The notes beneath the pieces were generated by a model, which saw only the letters and a list, made by a program, of their open reading frames with translations, was not told the DNA's origin and did no database searches. Both the position numbers and the translations under genes were made by a program. This document shows positions 1 to 9,050 of a stretch of DNA of 64,000 bases, piece after piece. Position 1 is the stretch's first letter; the number at the start of each line of letters is the position of its first letter. The DNA lies in contig JAIBAI010000001.1 of NCBI GenBank assembly GCA_019695235.1, positions 1-64,000 of the forward strand, read 5' to 3'. The stretch is from Bacteroidia bacterium (GTDB lineage Bacteria > Bacteroidota > Bacteroidia > M30B66).

Positions 1-3
1 ACT

Positions 4-804
4 ATGACCCAAAGATTTATCATTGCAATTATGCTGCTTGTAGGCTCAATGCAGCTTAATGCCGGCGAAAGCATCGTAAGAGTGTCGCAATCACTCTCGC
101 AGGTAAAGGCTTATGCCGGTGGTTTTTTTACTGTGAAAATTCGCATTGAACGACGTGCACTTGACAGTTTCTTTATGATTGAACAGGAGCTTCCACAGGG
201 AATGGAGGCTTTTGGTGTTGAAAGTCACGGTGCGCAGTTTTCATTTGAAGAAGGGCGGGTAAAGTATACATGGCTGCGTTTGCCCTTAGAAGAAGAAATT
301 CAGGTAGCATTTAAAGTAAAAGTGCCTGCAAGCATGAGAGGGCGTCAGGAGTTCCAGGGGAGCTATTACTATATTGAAAACGAAGAAAAACAAATCTTTC
401 AGCTTCCACTTGCCGGAATTGATGTGGTAGAGCATGTAAGTGCAACAGACAATAATGCAGAGGTGAAGTTGATGGGCATCATTAATAACGACCCTTCAAA
501 CCGTCCTGAATTTATGAACCAGGCATCTGATGCTCTTGAATACAGGATTCAAATTCTTAGCTCAACGGTTCGGCTGGATAAAGATTCAATCAGAACGAAC
601 TACAAGATAAAAGATAAACTTAACGAAGAGAATTTTAATGGTTTGTACAAATACACCGTTGGCTCGTTTAAGACTTATGAGCAGGCGAAGATGTACAAAG
701 ACAAACTAAGCATGCAAAAGTATATTCCTTTTGTAATCGCATACAATAGAGGTAGCAGGATTACCCTTGGAGAAGCCATGCAGGTGGCAGCACGCAGAAA
801 ATAG
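4..804 (+). CDS. Secreted protein with C-terminal SPOR-like domain
   Basis: A 266-residue exported protein. The first ~20 residues (MTQRFIIAIMLLVGSMQLNA) form a signal peptide, which supports this start even though the window edge is only 3 bases upstream. Residues ~22-140 look like an all-beta, adhesion-type module. Residues ~178-262 resemble a SPOR-like domain (YRIQILSS, then YTVGSFKTYEQAKMYKDKL), which in known families binds denuded peptidoglycan or mediates envelope contacts. The protein is therefore probably periplasmic. No enzymatic motif is visible. It may belong to an operon that begins outside the window. The SPOR assignment is by pattern only, and the N-terminal domain is unassigned. 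Confidence 0.7.
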   Translation: MTQRFIIAIMLLVGSMQLNAGESIVRVSQSLSQVKAYAGGFFTVKIRIERRALDSFFMIEQELPQGMEAFGVESHGAQFSFEEGRVKYTWLRLPLEEEIQVAFKVKVPASMRGRQEFQGSYYYIENEEKQIFQLPLAGIDVVEHVSATDNNAEVKLMGIINNDPSNRPEFMNQASDALEYRIQILSSTVRLDKDSIRTNYKIKDKLNEENFNGLYKYTVGSFKTYEQAKMYKDKLSMQKYIPFVIAYNRGSRITLGEAMQVAARRK

Positions 805-898
805 ATTTTCCTGAAAGGCAAAACTATCGCCGTGAAAGTTATTTGCTGTTTTTTTTGAAATAGAATCAATTTTTAATTCTGAGAAATACCAAAAAGTA

Positions 899-906
899 TA
901 TCTTTG
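899..906 (+). promoter_or_regulatory. Bacteroidota -7 promoter motif for tRNA-Met
   Basis: TATCTTTG matches the TAnnTTTG element exactly and lies 12 bases before the tRNA, so transcription would begin about 5 bases before the mature 5' end. No clear -33 TTTG is seen. Confidence 0.6.
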
Positions 907-917
907 CCGCCCAATCC

Positions 918-991
918 GGCGGGGTAGCTCAGATGGTTAGAGCGCAGGATTCATAACCCTGAGGTCACGGGTTCAACTCCCGTCTCCGCTA
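918..991 (+). tRNA. tRNA-Met (anticodon CAT)
   Basis: A full cloverleaf folds by hand. The acceptor arm pairs GGCGGGG with CTCCGCT (two G-U pairs), the D stem pairs GCTC with GAGC, the anticodon loop is TTCATAA with anticodon CAT at 952-954, and the T stem pairs ACGGG with CCCGT around loop TTCAACT. The 3' CCA is not encoded. The acceptor stem is fully paired, unlike an initiator tRNA. Elongator Met is favoured, but a lysidine-modified tRNA-Ile2 also carries CAT and is not excluded. Confidence 0.93.
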
Positions 992-994
992 CTT

Positions 995-1027
995 AAAAAA
1001 AAGGCGCCAATGGCGTCTTTTTTTTTT
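995..1027 (+). terminator. Rho-independent terminator after tRNA-Met
   Basis: The stem pairs GGCGCC (1003-1008) with GGCGTC (1012-1017) around a 3-base loop, with an A-tract before and ten T residues after. It sits directly behind the tRNA. Confidence 0.85.
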
Positions 1028-1145
1028 CAACAAATTCCTTGGCCGATTATGGCACACGCCAGTTAATTTGCAAACCGCTAATCTGTTAAAATCAAAGAGG
1101 CCAATTGTGGCTTTTATTTTGAAAACAATTCCTGACTTTTGCGGC

Positions 1146-1811
1146 ATGCGGTGGAAATGGTTTAAATCGTACAAAACATTTTGGTGGCCAGTGTTTACAG
1201 GTATTCTTCTGCTGGCTTGCTTGGTGCTGTTTGGTCACAAAGCTGACACATTCTTTGCCTTACAATTACCACATTCTGAATTGCTAAACGTTGTGTTCTC
1301 GGTTATTACCTGGATGGGAGATGGGCTTTTTTGCGTGCTTGCTGTTTTGTTGTTCGCTTTGTTCGTATCAACTGGTCGCGCGTTGTGCCTGGCTTCGGGC
1401 TATATTGCTGGTTCATTGGTGGTGCAGTTGGGTAAATTGGTGTTTTTTAAAGGCACACCAAGACCAATAAAATGGCTTGAACTAAACCGAATTGTTCATG
1501 AGCTCCCGCAGGGCCTTGAGCCGCACCTGTGGAATAGCTTCCCGTCGGGTCATTCAGCATCTGCAATGGCGCTGTTCTTTTTTCTGGCTACCCAGGTGAA
1601 ATCTTCAAAATGGCGCTTCTTTCTGGGAGTTATGGCAATCGTAACAGGCTATTCACGTATTTACCTTTATATGCACTTCCCCGAAGATGTACTTGCCGGG
1701 TTTATTGTGGGTGCTATAACCATGGTGCCTTTATGGGTAATTTGGTCAGATTACCTTGCAAGAACCAAACATTCCTGGATGCAGCGTCCCTTACTAAAAT
1801 GGAGAAACTAA
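1146..1811 (+). CDS. PAP2-family membrane phosphatase
   Basis: Type 2 phosphatidic acid phosphatase family, whose members dephosphorylate lipid phosphates (undecaprenyl-PP, phosphatidylglycerol-P or lipid A) on the outer face of the inner membrane. About six hydrophobic segments are visible. The second and third family motifs are intact: PSGH at residues ~133-136 and SR-x5-H-x3-D (SRIYLYMHFPED). The first motif is recognisable (KGTPRP), but its lysine spacing is not the canonical one. The chosen ATG (221 aa) lies just before the first membrane segment; an in-frame ATG at 1068 would add 26 residues. The 3' end overlaps the next glycosyltransferase gene by 13 bases, so the two are probably co-translated and may act on the same lipid carrier or lipid A. 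The substrate is unknown. Confidence 0.88.
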   Translation: MRWKWFKSYKTFWWPVFTGILLLACLVLFGHKADTFFALQLPHSELLNVVFSVITWMGDGLFCVLAVLLFALFVSTGRALCLASGYIAGSLVVQLGKLVFFKGTPRPIKWLELNRIVHELPQGLEPHLWNSFPSGHSASAMALFFFLATQVKSSKWRFFLGVMAIVTGYSRIYLYMHFPEDVLAGFIVGAITMVPLWVIWSDYLARTKHSWMQRPLLKWRN

Positions 1812-3460
1812 GCACAGTACAGATAAGACTTGCCCTTTTGGTGTTGGGGATACTGTTGTTTTTGCCTTTTTTAGGCAATGCCCCTTTGTTCGACTGGGAT
1901 GAAATAAACTTTGCAGAATCATCCCGTGAAATGCTTGTAACAGGCAACTATTCAAGGGTGCAAATTAATTTCCAGCCTTTCTGGGAAAAACCACCACTTT
2001 TCTTCTGGATGCAGGCGCTGAGTATGCATTTGTTTGGCGTGAACGAATATGCAGCAAGATTCCCCAATGCAGTTTTTGGCATCATTACTTTATTGGGGGT
2101 GTTTGAAATCGGCCGGCGTTCAAATGGAAAGACCTTTGGCCTCTTATGGGCCATCAGTCTGGCTGGTAGTTTTTTACCACATGTTTATTTTAAATCAGGC
2201 ATTATTGACCCGGTATTCAATTGCTTTATTTTCTTGTCAATTTACTTTTTATATCAGGCAGTTTCAGCAAATAACAAGAGCCAACAGGCATTGATATCCG
2301 GGGCTTTTGCCGGATTGGCTGTTCTAACCAAAGGACCTGTTGGGGTTTTAATTCCCATTTTGTGTCTGGCAACATACATTGCCTTGAAACGATTCAGCTA
2401 TTTTCCACCAATACGTTTGGTGGGGCTATGGATGTTTGCAATAATTGTTGTTTCATTCGCATGGTTTGGTCCGGAAACAATTCAAAATGGCCCCTGGTTT
2501 CTGGAAGAATTTATCAGCTATCAAATACGTTTGTTGTCCACCCCTGATGCCGGTCACGGTCAACCATTCTATTATCACTTTGTGGTAATATTATTTGGTT
2601 GCTTCCCTATTTCGGTATTTGCAATTAATCAATTTGTTAGAGGCAACCCTGGCACTGACCCCTTAAGATTCTGGATGAAAATCCTTTTTTGGGTGGTGAT
2701 GATTTTATTTTCATTGGTTACTACCAAGATTGTTCATTACAGTTCACTTGCCTATCTGCCGCTTGCTTACCTTGCTGCCACTGAGTTTACCAGGCTACTG
2801 AGAGAAAATGTACTTATTTCTTTCTGGCAAAAAAGTTTATTAATTCTCACAGGATTATTGCCTGCACTAAGTTTCATTTTGCTCCCCGTAGTAGGCATGC
2901 ATCCTGAATACATTGAGCACCTGATAAACGACCCTTTTGCAAAATTAAACCTTGCCGCCCAGGTGCATTGGCCCTGGTATACCTTCCTACCTGGTATCAT
3001 TCTTTTTGCCGGAATAATTATTTCAATTTTCGTGGTAAAGCGTATGCAAGCTAAGGTTCTTATCGGAGTGCTGCTTGGATGCACCCTGGTGGCGACCTCC
3101 TTGTTTTTGATTTTTATTCCTCAACGTATCGCGCAATATAGCCAGGGAGCACCGGTTGAGTTCTATAAAACAATGCAGGCCAAGGATGTATATGTCGAAA
3201 CGCTTGGGTACAAAAGCTTTGCCCAGTACTTTTATACCCGGAAGAAAGGACTTTCGGTGGAAGAGCAAAGAAACAGTATTGACAAAGAGGGCTTGTATCA
3301 CATTGACGCACTTCGCAACTGGTTGCTTACAGGTGATATTGATAAACCTGCTTATTTTGTAACGAAAACAACCAAAGAGGCTGAGTATTTAAAACATGAT
3401 GATTTAATATGCATTGGTAGAAAGAATGGTTTCTCTTTCTTGTACAGGGAAGTGCCATAG
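1799..3460 (+). CDS. ArnT-like GT-C glycosyltransferase (GT83/PMT type)
   Basis: A 553-residue polytopic protein of the ArnT/dolichyl-phosphate-mannose transferase type. These transfer a sugar from an undecaprenyl-phosphate carrier to lipid A or another acceptor in the periplasm. After the first membrane helix the loop carries DWDEINFAESSREM (residues ~32-45), the acidic first-loop motif of GT-C enzymes, followed by WEKPPLFFW. About twelve hydrophobic helices follow, then a short soluble tail. The start is the ATG inside the end of the PAP2 gene; longer in-frame starts would only read through that gene in another frame. Pairing with a lipid phosphatase suggests lipid A or carrier-lipid modification, but sugar and acceptor cannot be told from sequence. 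Confidence 0.85.
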   Translation: MEKLSTVQIRLALLVLGILLFLPFLGNAPLFDWDEINFAESSREMLVTGNYSRVQINFQPFWEKPPLFFWMQALSMHLFGVNEYAARFPNAVFGIITLLGVFEIGRRSNGKTFGLLWAISLAGSFLPHVYFKSGIIDPVFNCFIFLSIYFLYQAVSANNKSQQALISGAFAGLAVLTKGPVGVLIPILCLATYIALKRFSYFPPIRLVGLWMFAIIVVSFAWFGPETIQNGPWFLEEFISYQIRLLSTPDAGHGQPFYYHFVVILFGCFPISVFAINQFVRGNPGTDPLRFWMKILFWVVMILFSLVTTKIVHYSSLAYLPLAYLAATEFTRLLRENVLISFWQKSLLILTGLLPALSFILLPVVGMHPEYIEHLINDPFAKLNLAAQVHWPWYTFLPGIILFAGIIISIFVVKRMQAKVLIGVLLGCTLVATSLFLIFIPQRIAQYSQGAPVEFYKTMQAKDVYVETLGYKSFAQYFYTRKKGLSVEEQRNSIDKEGLYHIDALRNWLLTGDIDKPAYFVTKTTKEAEYLKHDDLICIGRKNGFSFLYREVP

Positions 3461-3574
3461 CAATTGAATGCTATATATTTGGACAAAATAAACATCCGGC
3501 ATTTTTGAACGTTACATAAGGCTTTAATAAGAACCAACTTAAAAGCATCTCATTCAAATCATAAAAACTCGAAA

Positions 3575-4132
3575 TTGAATAAACTTGTCAACCATTACAA
3601 AGAAATTTTAGCCGAACTCGGTGAAGACCCCAACCGGGAAGGACTCCTAAAAACCCCTGAACGCGTTGCGAAATCATTGAAATTTCTCACACATGGATAC
3701 GAAATGGAGCCGGCAGATATTTTAAAATCTGCTATGTTTCGTGAAGAGTACCAACAAATGGTAATTGTGAAGGATATCGAACTGTATTCACTTTGCGAAC
3801 ATCACATGCTGCCATTCTTCGGGAAAGCCCATGTGGCTTATATTCCTGATGGGGTAATTGTTGGCATAAGTAAAATCCCAAGGGTGGTGGATGCCTTTGC
3901 AAGAAGGTTGCAGGTACAGGAGCGGTTAACCACTGAAATTCGTGACTGTATTCAGCAAACACTCAATCCGGTAGGTGTGGCTGTGGTTATTGAAGCCCAG
4001 CACTTGTGTATGCAGATGCGTGGAGTACAAAAACAAAACTCTATCACTACTACCTCTGCCTTTACAGGGCTGTTTTTAGAAGATAAAACCAGAGCAGAAT
4101 TTATAAGCCTTATAGGGGCACGTTTGCATTAA
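3575..4132 (+). CDS. folE: GTP cyclohydrolase I
   Basis: Converts GTP to 7,8-dihydroneopterin triphosphate, the first step of tetrahydrofolate (and queuosine) synthesis. The protein is 185 aa. The zinc ligands are visible: Cys74 with His76/His77 in LCEHHMLPF, and Cys145 in CMQMRGVQ. The motif [19 protein letters not shown]-like segment near residues 16-33 and the C-terminal [10 protein letters not shown] are typical. The start must be TTG, because no ATG or GTG precedes the conserved region in frame. The protein is slightly shorter at the N-terminus than many homologues. It is followed by a strong terminator, so it is probably monocistronic. Confidence 0.96.
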   Translation: MNKLVNHYKEILAELGEDPNREGLLKTPERVAKSLKFLTHGYEMEPADILKSAMFREEYQQMVIVKDIELYSLCEHHMLPFFGKAHVAYIPDGVIVGISKIPRVVDAFARRLQVQERLTTEIRDCIQQTLNPVGVAVVIEAQHLCMQMRGVQKQNSITTTSAFTGLFLEDKTRAEFISLIGARLH

Positions 4133-4151
4133 TTTGGAGCATACTTGCATT

Positions 4152-4205
4152 AAAAAAAGCTGATTGAATATACCCCCGTCAGAATATCTTCAGTCAGCTT
4201 TTTTA
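4152..4205 (+). terminator. Terminator after folE
   Basis: A long imperfect stem pairs AAAAAAGCTGATTGAA (4153-4168) with TTCAGTCAGCTTTTTT (4189-4204), with one G-U pair, a 20-base loop and a T-run. It lies 20 bases after the folE stop codon. Confidence 0.8.
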
Positions 4206-4359
4206 TAACTAATTGCCCCTAATCATCTTACGTAATATATTGTATACTAATAAGGTATAGATATTTCGCAAAACAATAGGTAAATCTGGTAAAAAGATTT
4301 GAGAAAAACAATAATTTATTGAGTTGTTTTGAGGATGACAGGTAATGTGTTGATAGTGA

Positions 4360-4395
4360 GGTAAATAAAAAAAGCCACCATTAGGTGGCTTTTCT
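4360..4395 (-). terminator. Terminator of the minus-strand SprB-repeat gene
   Basis: A perfect stem, AAAAGCCACC (4370-4379) with GGTGGCTTTT (4384-4393), has a 4-base loop. On the minus strand it is followed by a T-run and lies about 20 bases past the stop at 4415. It could also stop plus-strand readthrough. Confidence 0.85.
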
Positions 4396-4414
4396 ATTGT
4401 ATTGTAAATCAAAC

Positions 4415-7120
4415 TTACTTTTTATCTGTCAGTATCCAAGGCTTGCTAAACCTACCTGTAGAAGTTTCTATGCTTACCAAATAGGTGCCTTCAGGCAGAC
4501 CAATAGCGCTTCGGCTAAGCTCATATTGGTGATAACCTGGAGCCAGTATCTGTAAATTTTTCACATAAACCAATCTGCCTTGCATGTCGTGTACCAGCAA
4601 CGAGGCAGGAGCGTATTCAGGCAACACAAATGATACCTGGCTGCTTGAAGTTCCGGGGTTTGGCCATAAGTTCAACTTGCCTTGTTCAGGGGCAAAGGTT
4701 GAGACAGTGGCGTCATATAAAGTGTTTACAGTAGTATTGGTATGTATTGGCGGGTTAAAATCGAAGTAAATAGATGCCGAATTTGTGAATTGTGTACCCA
4801 TTGGCACATCTGAACGCCGTTTGATGCGGTACTCGATATATCCATGGCTGGCAGGTTCGTTAACATTGCTATCCGGAAGTAATATATTGTTAAAAGTGAA
4901 TTCAATAATTCCTTCTTCAGAAATGGTGTAGAGCAGGGGATGACTGCTGCCATTGAGCTTAAAGCTCGGTACAAATAAATCTTGATCAAGGGTGTCACGT
5001 ACCACTACAGTAAACGCAGTATCTGTACCTGAGTTCTGGAAGCGAATATGGTAAGTCAGTACTGAGTCGCTCAACTCAATTTTACCTTCTTCACCAATGC
5101 CCGTAGGGCGTACTAACTTATCATTCGGATCATAAGAACCGGTAATCAGCCGTGCTGCATAAGCAATGTTGTCATTTGGATTAACATCAACACCGCTGAT
5201 TGATACTTGTGCATTCGACCTAACTGAATCGCCTAATACGGCATTCACTGGCAGCTTGGTGTAAACATAAAAGTTTTGCGTTGCTTGTGGAGAAATTGGT
5301 GGAAGCGCCCATGAAACCTTGTGACTTGATGCTTGATAATTGGCAGCAACAGGGGTAGATGATTGATAGCTTAGTAGCGCATCGTGTGTAAATGTTAATG
5401 ACGGGCCAAGGGTTGTAGTTCCTGCATTACGAACTGTAATGTACCAGGTCATGTTGAACCCTGGCCGTGCCGGTCCACTATAAACAGATACCTGCAAATC
5501 ATTGAATACCGAATCCGGAACCATAAAGAAATTGTTATTTCCGTAGGTAGAACCTGGCGAAGAGGCATTTACCTCTATCGTAGCCGGGTTGGTGGGACAA
5601 GCCTGTTCCCAGAAATTCGGTGCATAAGCCTGCAACTCGTATGTACCTGCCTCAACTAACATTGAATAATATCCGTTGGCATCGGTAGATGCATAATGAT
5701 AGCCCGGGCTAGCACTTACAATCTGATTGGCAAGACCACCTTCGCCCGGTTCTGCTACACAATTACCATTCAGGTCATTAAAAACACGCCCGCGGATTTT
5801 TGCCTTACATGATTCTGGTTCTTTCAAGGTATAATAGTTGTTTCCTTTACAACCATTGGCATCTGTAACATTCAGGTAGTAATATCCTTTGGGGACATTG
5901 GCATAGTTGGCGGTGCTGGCAGCACCAGAATTCCATGAATAAATATATGGGCTTTGACCGCCGGTAACTGTTGAATTAAGTTGACCATCTGACTGGCTGC
6001 AGGTAGGCGCTGTGCCACTTATTGAAACAGTTACAGGGCTTGTTTTGCCTACCTGCTTAAATGCCTTAAGCTGACAACCAGCATTGTCGGTAATTTGAAC
6101 AGAATAATAACCAGCACTAAGCCCCTGAAGATCCTCAGAAGTTGCATTGTTACTCCATGCAAACGTATATGGCGCCTGTCCGCCTGTAATGGTCATATTG
6201 ACAGCACCATTTCCCTGCTCGCAGGTTTCAGGTGTGATTACGCTCGTGGCTTGCAAATAATTCGGACCTGCAGGAACTGATACATAAGTCTTTTTGGTAC
6301 ATCCGATAGAATCGGTAATAGTTACTTCTATGTATCCTGGAGACAAACCAGTTGCGGTTGAGCCCATTTGCGCAGGATTGGTTTTCCAGAGATAGCTGTA
6401 TGGAGGAGTACCATTGCTGGCAATCACCGTGGCTGTGCCATCAAAACAATTTGACGGCGTGGCGGAGCTGGTATTGGTTATTGGCGAAGAACTCCAGACA
6501 TATATACCTTCCGGATTAGATGTTCCTGACGCCCCAGCCCAAACAGAGCAGCCTGTACCATCACTCACCTTTAATTCGTAATTGCCGGAAGTAACATTAA
6601 TGATTGAATCAATGAGGTTCTGACTTCCCATGTGATTCACACCATTGCTCCACATATAACTGTATGGGCCGGATACCGCTCCGGTAGAATCCACAACCCT
6701 CGCAATTATTTTACCGTCTGCATTAGAACAGGTGGCAGCAGTAACGGTGGTGTACACCTGAAAACTTCCCATAATCCAAACGGTTGCGTAGCCTATCAGG
6801 GCATTGGGTTGACTGCTATCCTCAACCCTTACCTGGTAATAGCCAGCTGATAAACTGTCTGCCGTAATACCAGTTGCGATGGTATCCATACCGCCTCCTG
6901 AAGGCGATTGATTGTACTTTAACCAATAAACCGAATAGGGGGGAACTCCACCGGTAATACCAAGGGTGGCAGTGCCGTCATCATTACATGAAGGTGTTTG
7001 TGAAAGTACTCTAACAGTAATGTTGGTTTGCCCAATGGCAGAAATAGAAAAGAAGAACAAAAAAAATAGACTGGCGAAACCGGCTCTATGATTTACACTG
7101 TGTAATTGTTTAATTAGCAT
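4415..7120 (-). CDS. T9SS type A cargo with SprB-like repeats
   Basis: A 901-residue secreted surface protein. A signal peptide covers residues ~1-30 (hydrophobic stretch FFLFFFSISAIGQ). Five SprB-like repeats follow (~30-440), each with a pattern such as C..DG.....GG..PY.Y.W and then L..G.Y...V.D..GC. A carboxypeptidase-regulatory/SdrD-type beta domain sits at ~445-540 (IRGRVFNDLNGNC), followed by a DUF11-like beta domain. Next comes a region starting DPNDKLVRPTG that matches the conserved module often found before T9SS tails. The last ~85 residues (LNLWPNPGTSS ... GTYLVSIETSTGRFSKPWIL) are a type A C-terminal signal. It is probably exported by the T9SS and cut by PorU. The ligand is unknown. 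It stands alone, with its own terminator. Confidence 0.88.
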   Translation of the reverse strand: MLIKQLHSVNHRAGFASLFFLFFFSISAIGQTNITVRVLSQTPSCNDDGTATLGITGGVPPYSVYWLKYNQSPSGGGMDTIATGITADSLSAGYYQVRVEDSSQPNALIGYATVWIMGSFQVYTTVTAATCSNADGKIIARVVDSTGAVSGPYSYMWSNGVNHMGSQNLIDSIINVTSGNYELKVSDGTGCSVWAGASGTSNPEGIYVWSSSPITNTSSATPSNCFDGTATVIASNGTPPYSYLWKTNPAQMGSTATGLSPGYIEVTITDSIGCTKKTYVSVPAGPNYLQATSVITPETCEQGNGAVNMTITGGQAPYTFAWSNNATSEDLQGLSAGYYSVQITDNAGCQLKAFKQVGKTSPVTVSISGTAPTCSQSDGQLNSTVTGGQSPYIYSWNSGAASTANYANVPKGYYYLNVTDANGCKGNNYYTLKEPESCKAKIRGRVFNDLNGNCVAEPGEGGLANQIVSASPGYHYASTDANGYYSMLVEAGTYELQAYAPNFWEQACPTNPATIEVNASSPGSTYGNNNFFMVPDSVFNDLQVSVYSGPARPGFNMTWYITVRNAGTTTLGPSLTFTHDALLSYQSSTPVAANYQASSHKVSWALPPISPQATQNFYVYTKLPVNAVLGDSVRSNAQVSISGVDVNPNDNIAYAARLITGSYDPNDKLVRPTGIGEEGKIELSDSVLTYHIRFQNSGTDTAFTVVVRDTLDQDLFVPSFKLNGSSHPLLYTISEEGIIEFTFNNILLPDSNVNEPASHGYIEYRIKRRSDVPMGTQFTNSASIYFDFNPPIHTNTTVNTLYDATVSTFAPEQGKLNLWPNPGTSSSQVSFVLPEYAPASLLVHDMQGRLVYVKNLQILAPGYHQYELSRSAIGLPEGTYLVSIETSTGRFSKPWILTDKK

Positions 7121-7253
7121 GGTTTGTGTTTTCAGCGAAGTAAAAAAGAATCCATTGAACCCACAAGCAGAAACATTTCATATTCTTACAAAAGAATTTG
7201 AAAATCTAACAAGTAATCTTTGCAAGCCCTGAATTGAGATAAAATTTTAGCGT

Positions 7254-7284
7254 ATTTGCAGAACCTGCAAAATTTTTACATTCG
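7254..7284 (+). promoter_or_regulatory. Promoter of the POT transporter pair
   Basis: TTTG (7254-7257), a 19-base spacer and TACATTCG (7277-7284) fit the Bacteroidota -33/-7 pattern with one mismatch. The start codon is 28 bases downstream. Confidence 0.55.
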
Positions 7285-7312
7285 CAAGCACTAAATCAAA
7301 AACAATCGTACA

Positions 7313-9049
7313 ATGAGTAAGACCCGTTCAGCGAATCACCCAACCGGCCTTTATTACCTGTTCTTTACAGAAATGTGGGAGCGCTTTGGCTATTATCTGA
7401 TGTTAGGCATCTTCTCCCTTTACATGCTTGATAGCGCGTCAAACGGAGGAATGGGCTTTTCATCACAACAAAAGTCAGATGTTTACGGTACCTATATCGG
7501 GCTGGTGTACCTTACCCCATTTATTGGCGGACTGCTGGCCGACCGAGTTTTGGGTTACCGGAAATCAATATTTATTGGGGGCTTGCTGATGGCGCTTGGG
7601 TATATTGGGCTTTCTATTCCGGGCGAAACCGCTTTTTACCTCTCTTTACTTTCGATTATTGTCGGCAATGGTTTTTTTAAGCCAAATATTTCAACACTGG
7701 TAGGTAATCTTTATAATAATGACCAGTACCGGGCCAATAAAGATGCAGGCTTTAATATCTTTTATATGGGTATTAACATTGGTGCTTTTGTCTGCAATTT
7801 TGTTGCTGCCTACATGCGTATTAATTTCGGATGGGGTTACGCTTTTGCTGCTGCCGGAATTGGCATGCTCGTTGGATTACTCATCTTTATGTCAGGCACC
7901 AAACACATCAAAGAAGCCGATGTAATTAAACCTGTACAACCAGGCGACCTGTCGTTAGGACGTATTTTTTCTGTTGTGCTGCTGCCAATGTTTGGCTTTG
8001 GGGTGATTGGCTACTTTATCAATGGTATAACCGGAGCCGGAAACCCTGATGGAAATATCTTTGGTACTGATACCAATGATGCTTTCCTGTTTGGCTGTTT
8101 ACCGGTGATTTTCTTTTTTGTTTACTTGTTCGTAAAGGCCAATAAAGAAGATAAAGGCCCAATCGGTGCTTTGCTCTCAGTGTATGCCTGTATCATTGTG
8201 TTTTGGGCGGTATTCCATCAAAATGGAGATGCACTTACAGTTTGGGCAGAAGATTATACCGACAGAGAGATGCCAGCATCATTGGGCAAAATGGCAGATG
8301 GAGTAGGGATGGCACAAAATGTTGCAAACAGCCCGGCTATGGCACTCGATAATCAGCAGTTCACTGCATATATAGATAGTCTGACAGGGGTAAAAGACGC
8401 TCATTTAAAAGCTGGCGATAAGGCAATGGAAAAGCAAACTGCCGAGCTTATTGCACTTGAAAAACATTCACGTAAATATTTTAGCAATTTACCTGTAGAG
8501 CAAAAACCAGCTCCCGGAAAAGAGTTGCTGTTGTTTTCAGCCGAATTGTACCAGTCAATCAACCCATTTTGGGTAGTGCTGCTTACTCCAATTGTTGTTG
8601 GGTTCTGGGGCTTTTTAAGAAAACAAAAGAAAGAGCCTACTACCGCTGCTAAGATTGCTATCGGATTGGTAATCACAGCTTTATCAGCGCTGGTGATGGT
8701 GGGTGCTGTCAAATCAACCAGCCTTGACGCAGAAAAAGCCAGTAGTTTCTGGCTCATTGCTGCTTATGGCGTGATAACCGTGGGCGAACTTTGTTTGAGC
8801 CCGATGGGACTTTCGCTTGTTTCAAAACTTTCGCCACCACGACTTACAGCCTTGATGATGGGAGGTTTCTTCCTCTCTACCTCAGTGGGTAATAAGCTGT
8901 CGGGAATGCTTTCAGGCCTTTGGGAAGGCTATAGCGATAAAGCCGACTTTTTCTATACCAATTTTGCATTGGTAATGGTAGCCGCACTTATCATGTTCTT
9001 CCTACTTGGCTGGTTAAACCGCGTAATGCGTGAAAAAAACATCTACTAA
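7313..9049 (+). CDS. POT-family proton-coupled oligopeptide transporter
   Basis: A major-facilitator protein of the POT/PTR2 family that imports di- and tripeptides with protons. The diagnostic ExxERF motif is at Glu20-x-x-Glu23-Arg24-Phe25 (FTEMWERFGYY). The family segments GFFKPNISTLVGNLY and FYMGINIGAFV are present, and about 14 hydrophobic helices are visible. At 578 aa it is longer than the downstream paralogue because of a ~100-residue hydrophilic insertion (roughly 305-410) between two helices. The stop codon is one base before the next POT gene's ATG, so the two form an operon. Confidence 0.93.
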   Translation: MSKTRSANHPTGLYYLFFTEMWERFGYYLMLGIFSLYMLDSASNGGMGFSSQQKSDVYGTYIGLVYLTPFIGGLLADRVLGYRKSIFIGGLLMALGYIGLSIPGETAFYLSLLSIIVGNGFFKPNISTLVGNLYNNDQYRANKDAGFNIFYMGINIGAFVCNFVAAYMRINFGWGYAFAAAGIGMLVGLLIFMSGTKHIKEADVIKPVQPGDLSLGRIFSVVLLPMFGFGVIGYFINGITGAGNPDGNIFGTDTNDAFLFGCLPVIFFFVYLFVKANKEDKGPIGALLSVYACIIVFWAVFHQNGDALTVWAEDYTDREMPASLGKMADGVGMAQNVANSPAMALDNQQFTAYIDSLTGVKDAHLKAGDKAMEKQTAELIALEKHSRKYFSNLPVEQKPAPGKELLLFSAELYQSINPFWVVLLTPIVVGFWGFLRKQKKEPTTAAKIAIGLVITALSALVMVGAVKSTSLDAEKASSFWLIAAYGVITVGELCLSPMGLSLVSKLSPPRLTALMMGGFFLSTSVGNKLSGMLSGLWEGYSDKADFFYTNFALVMVAALIMFFLLGWLNRVMREKNIY

Positions 9050-9050
9050 T

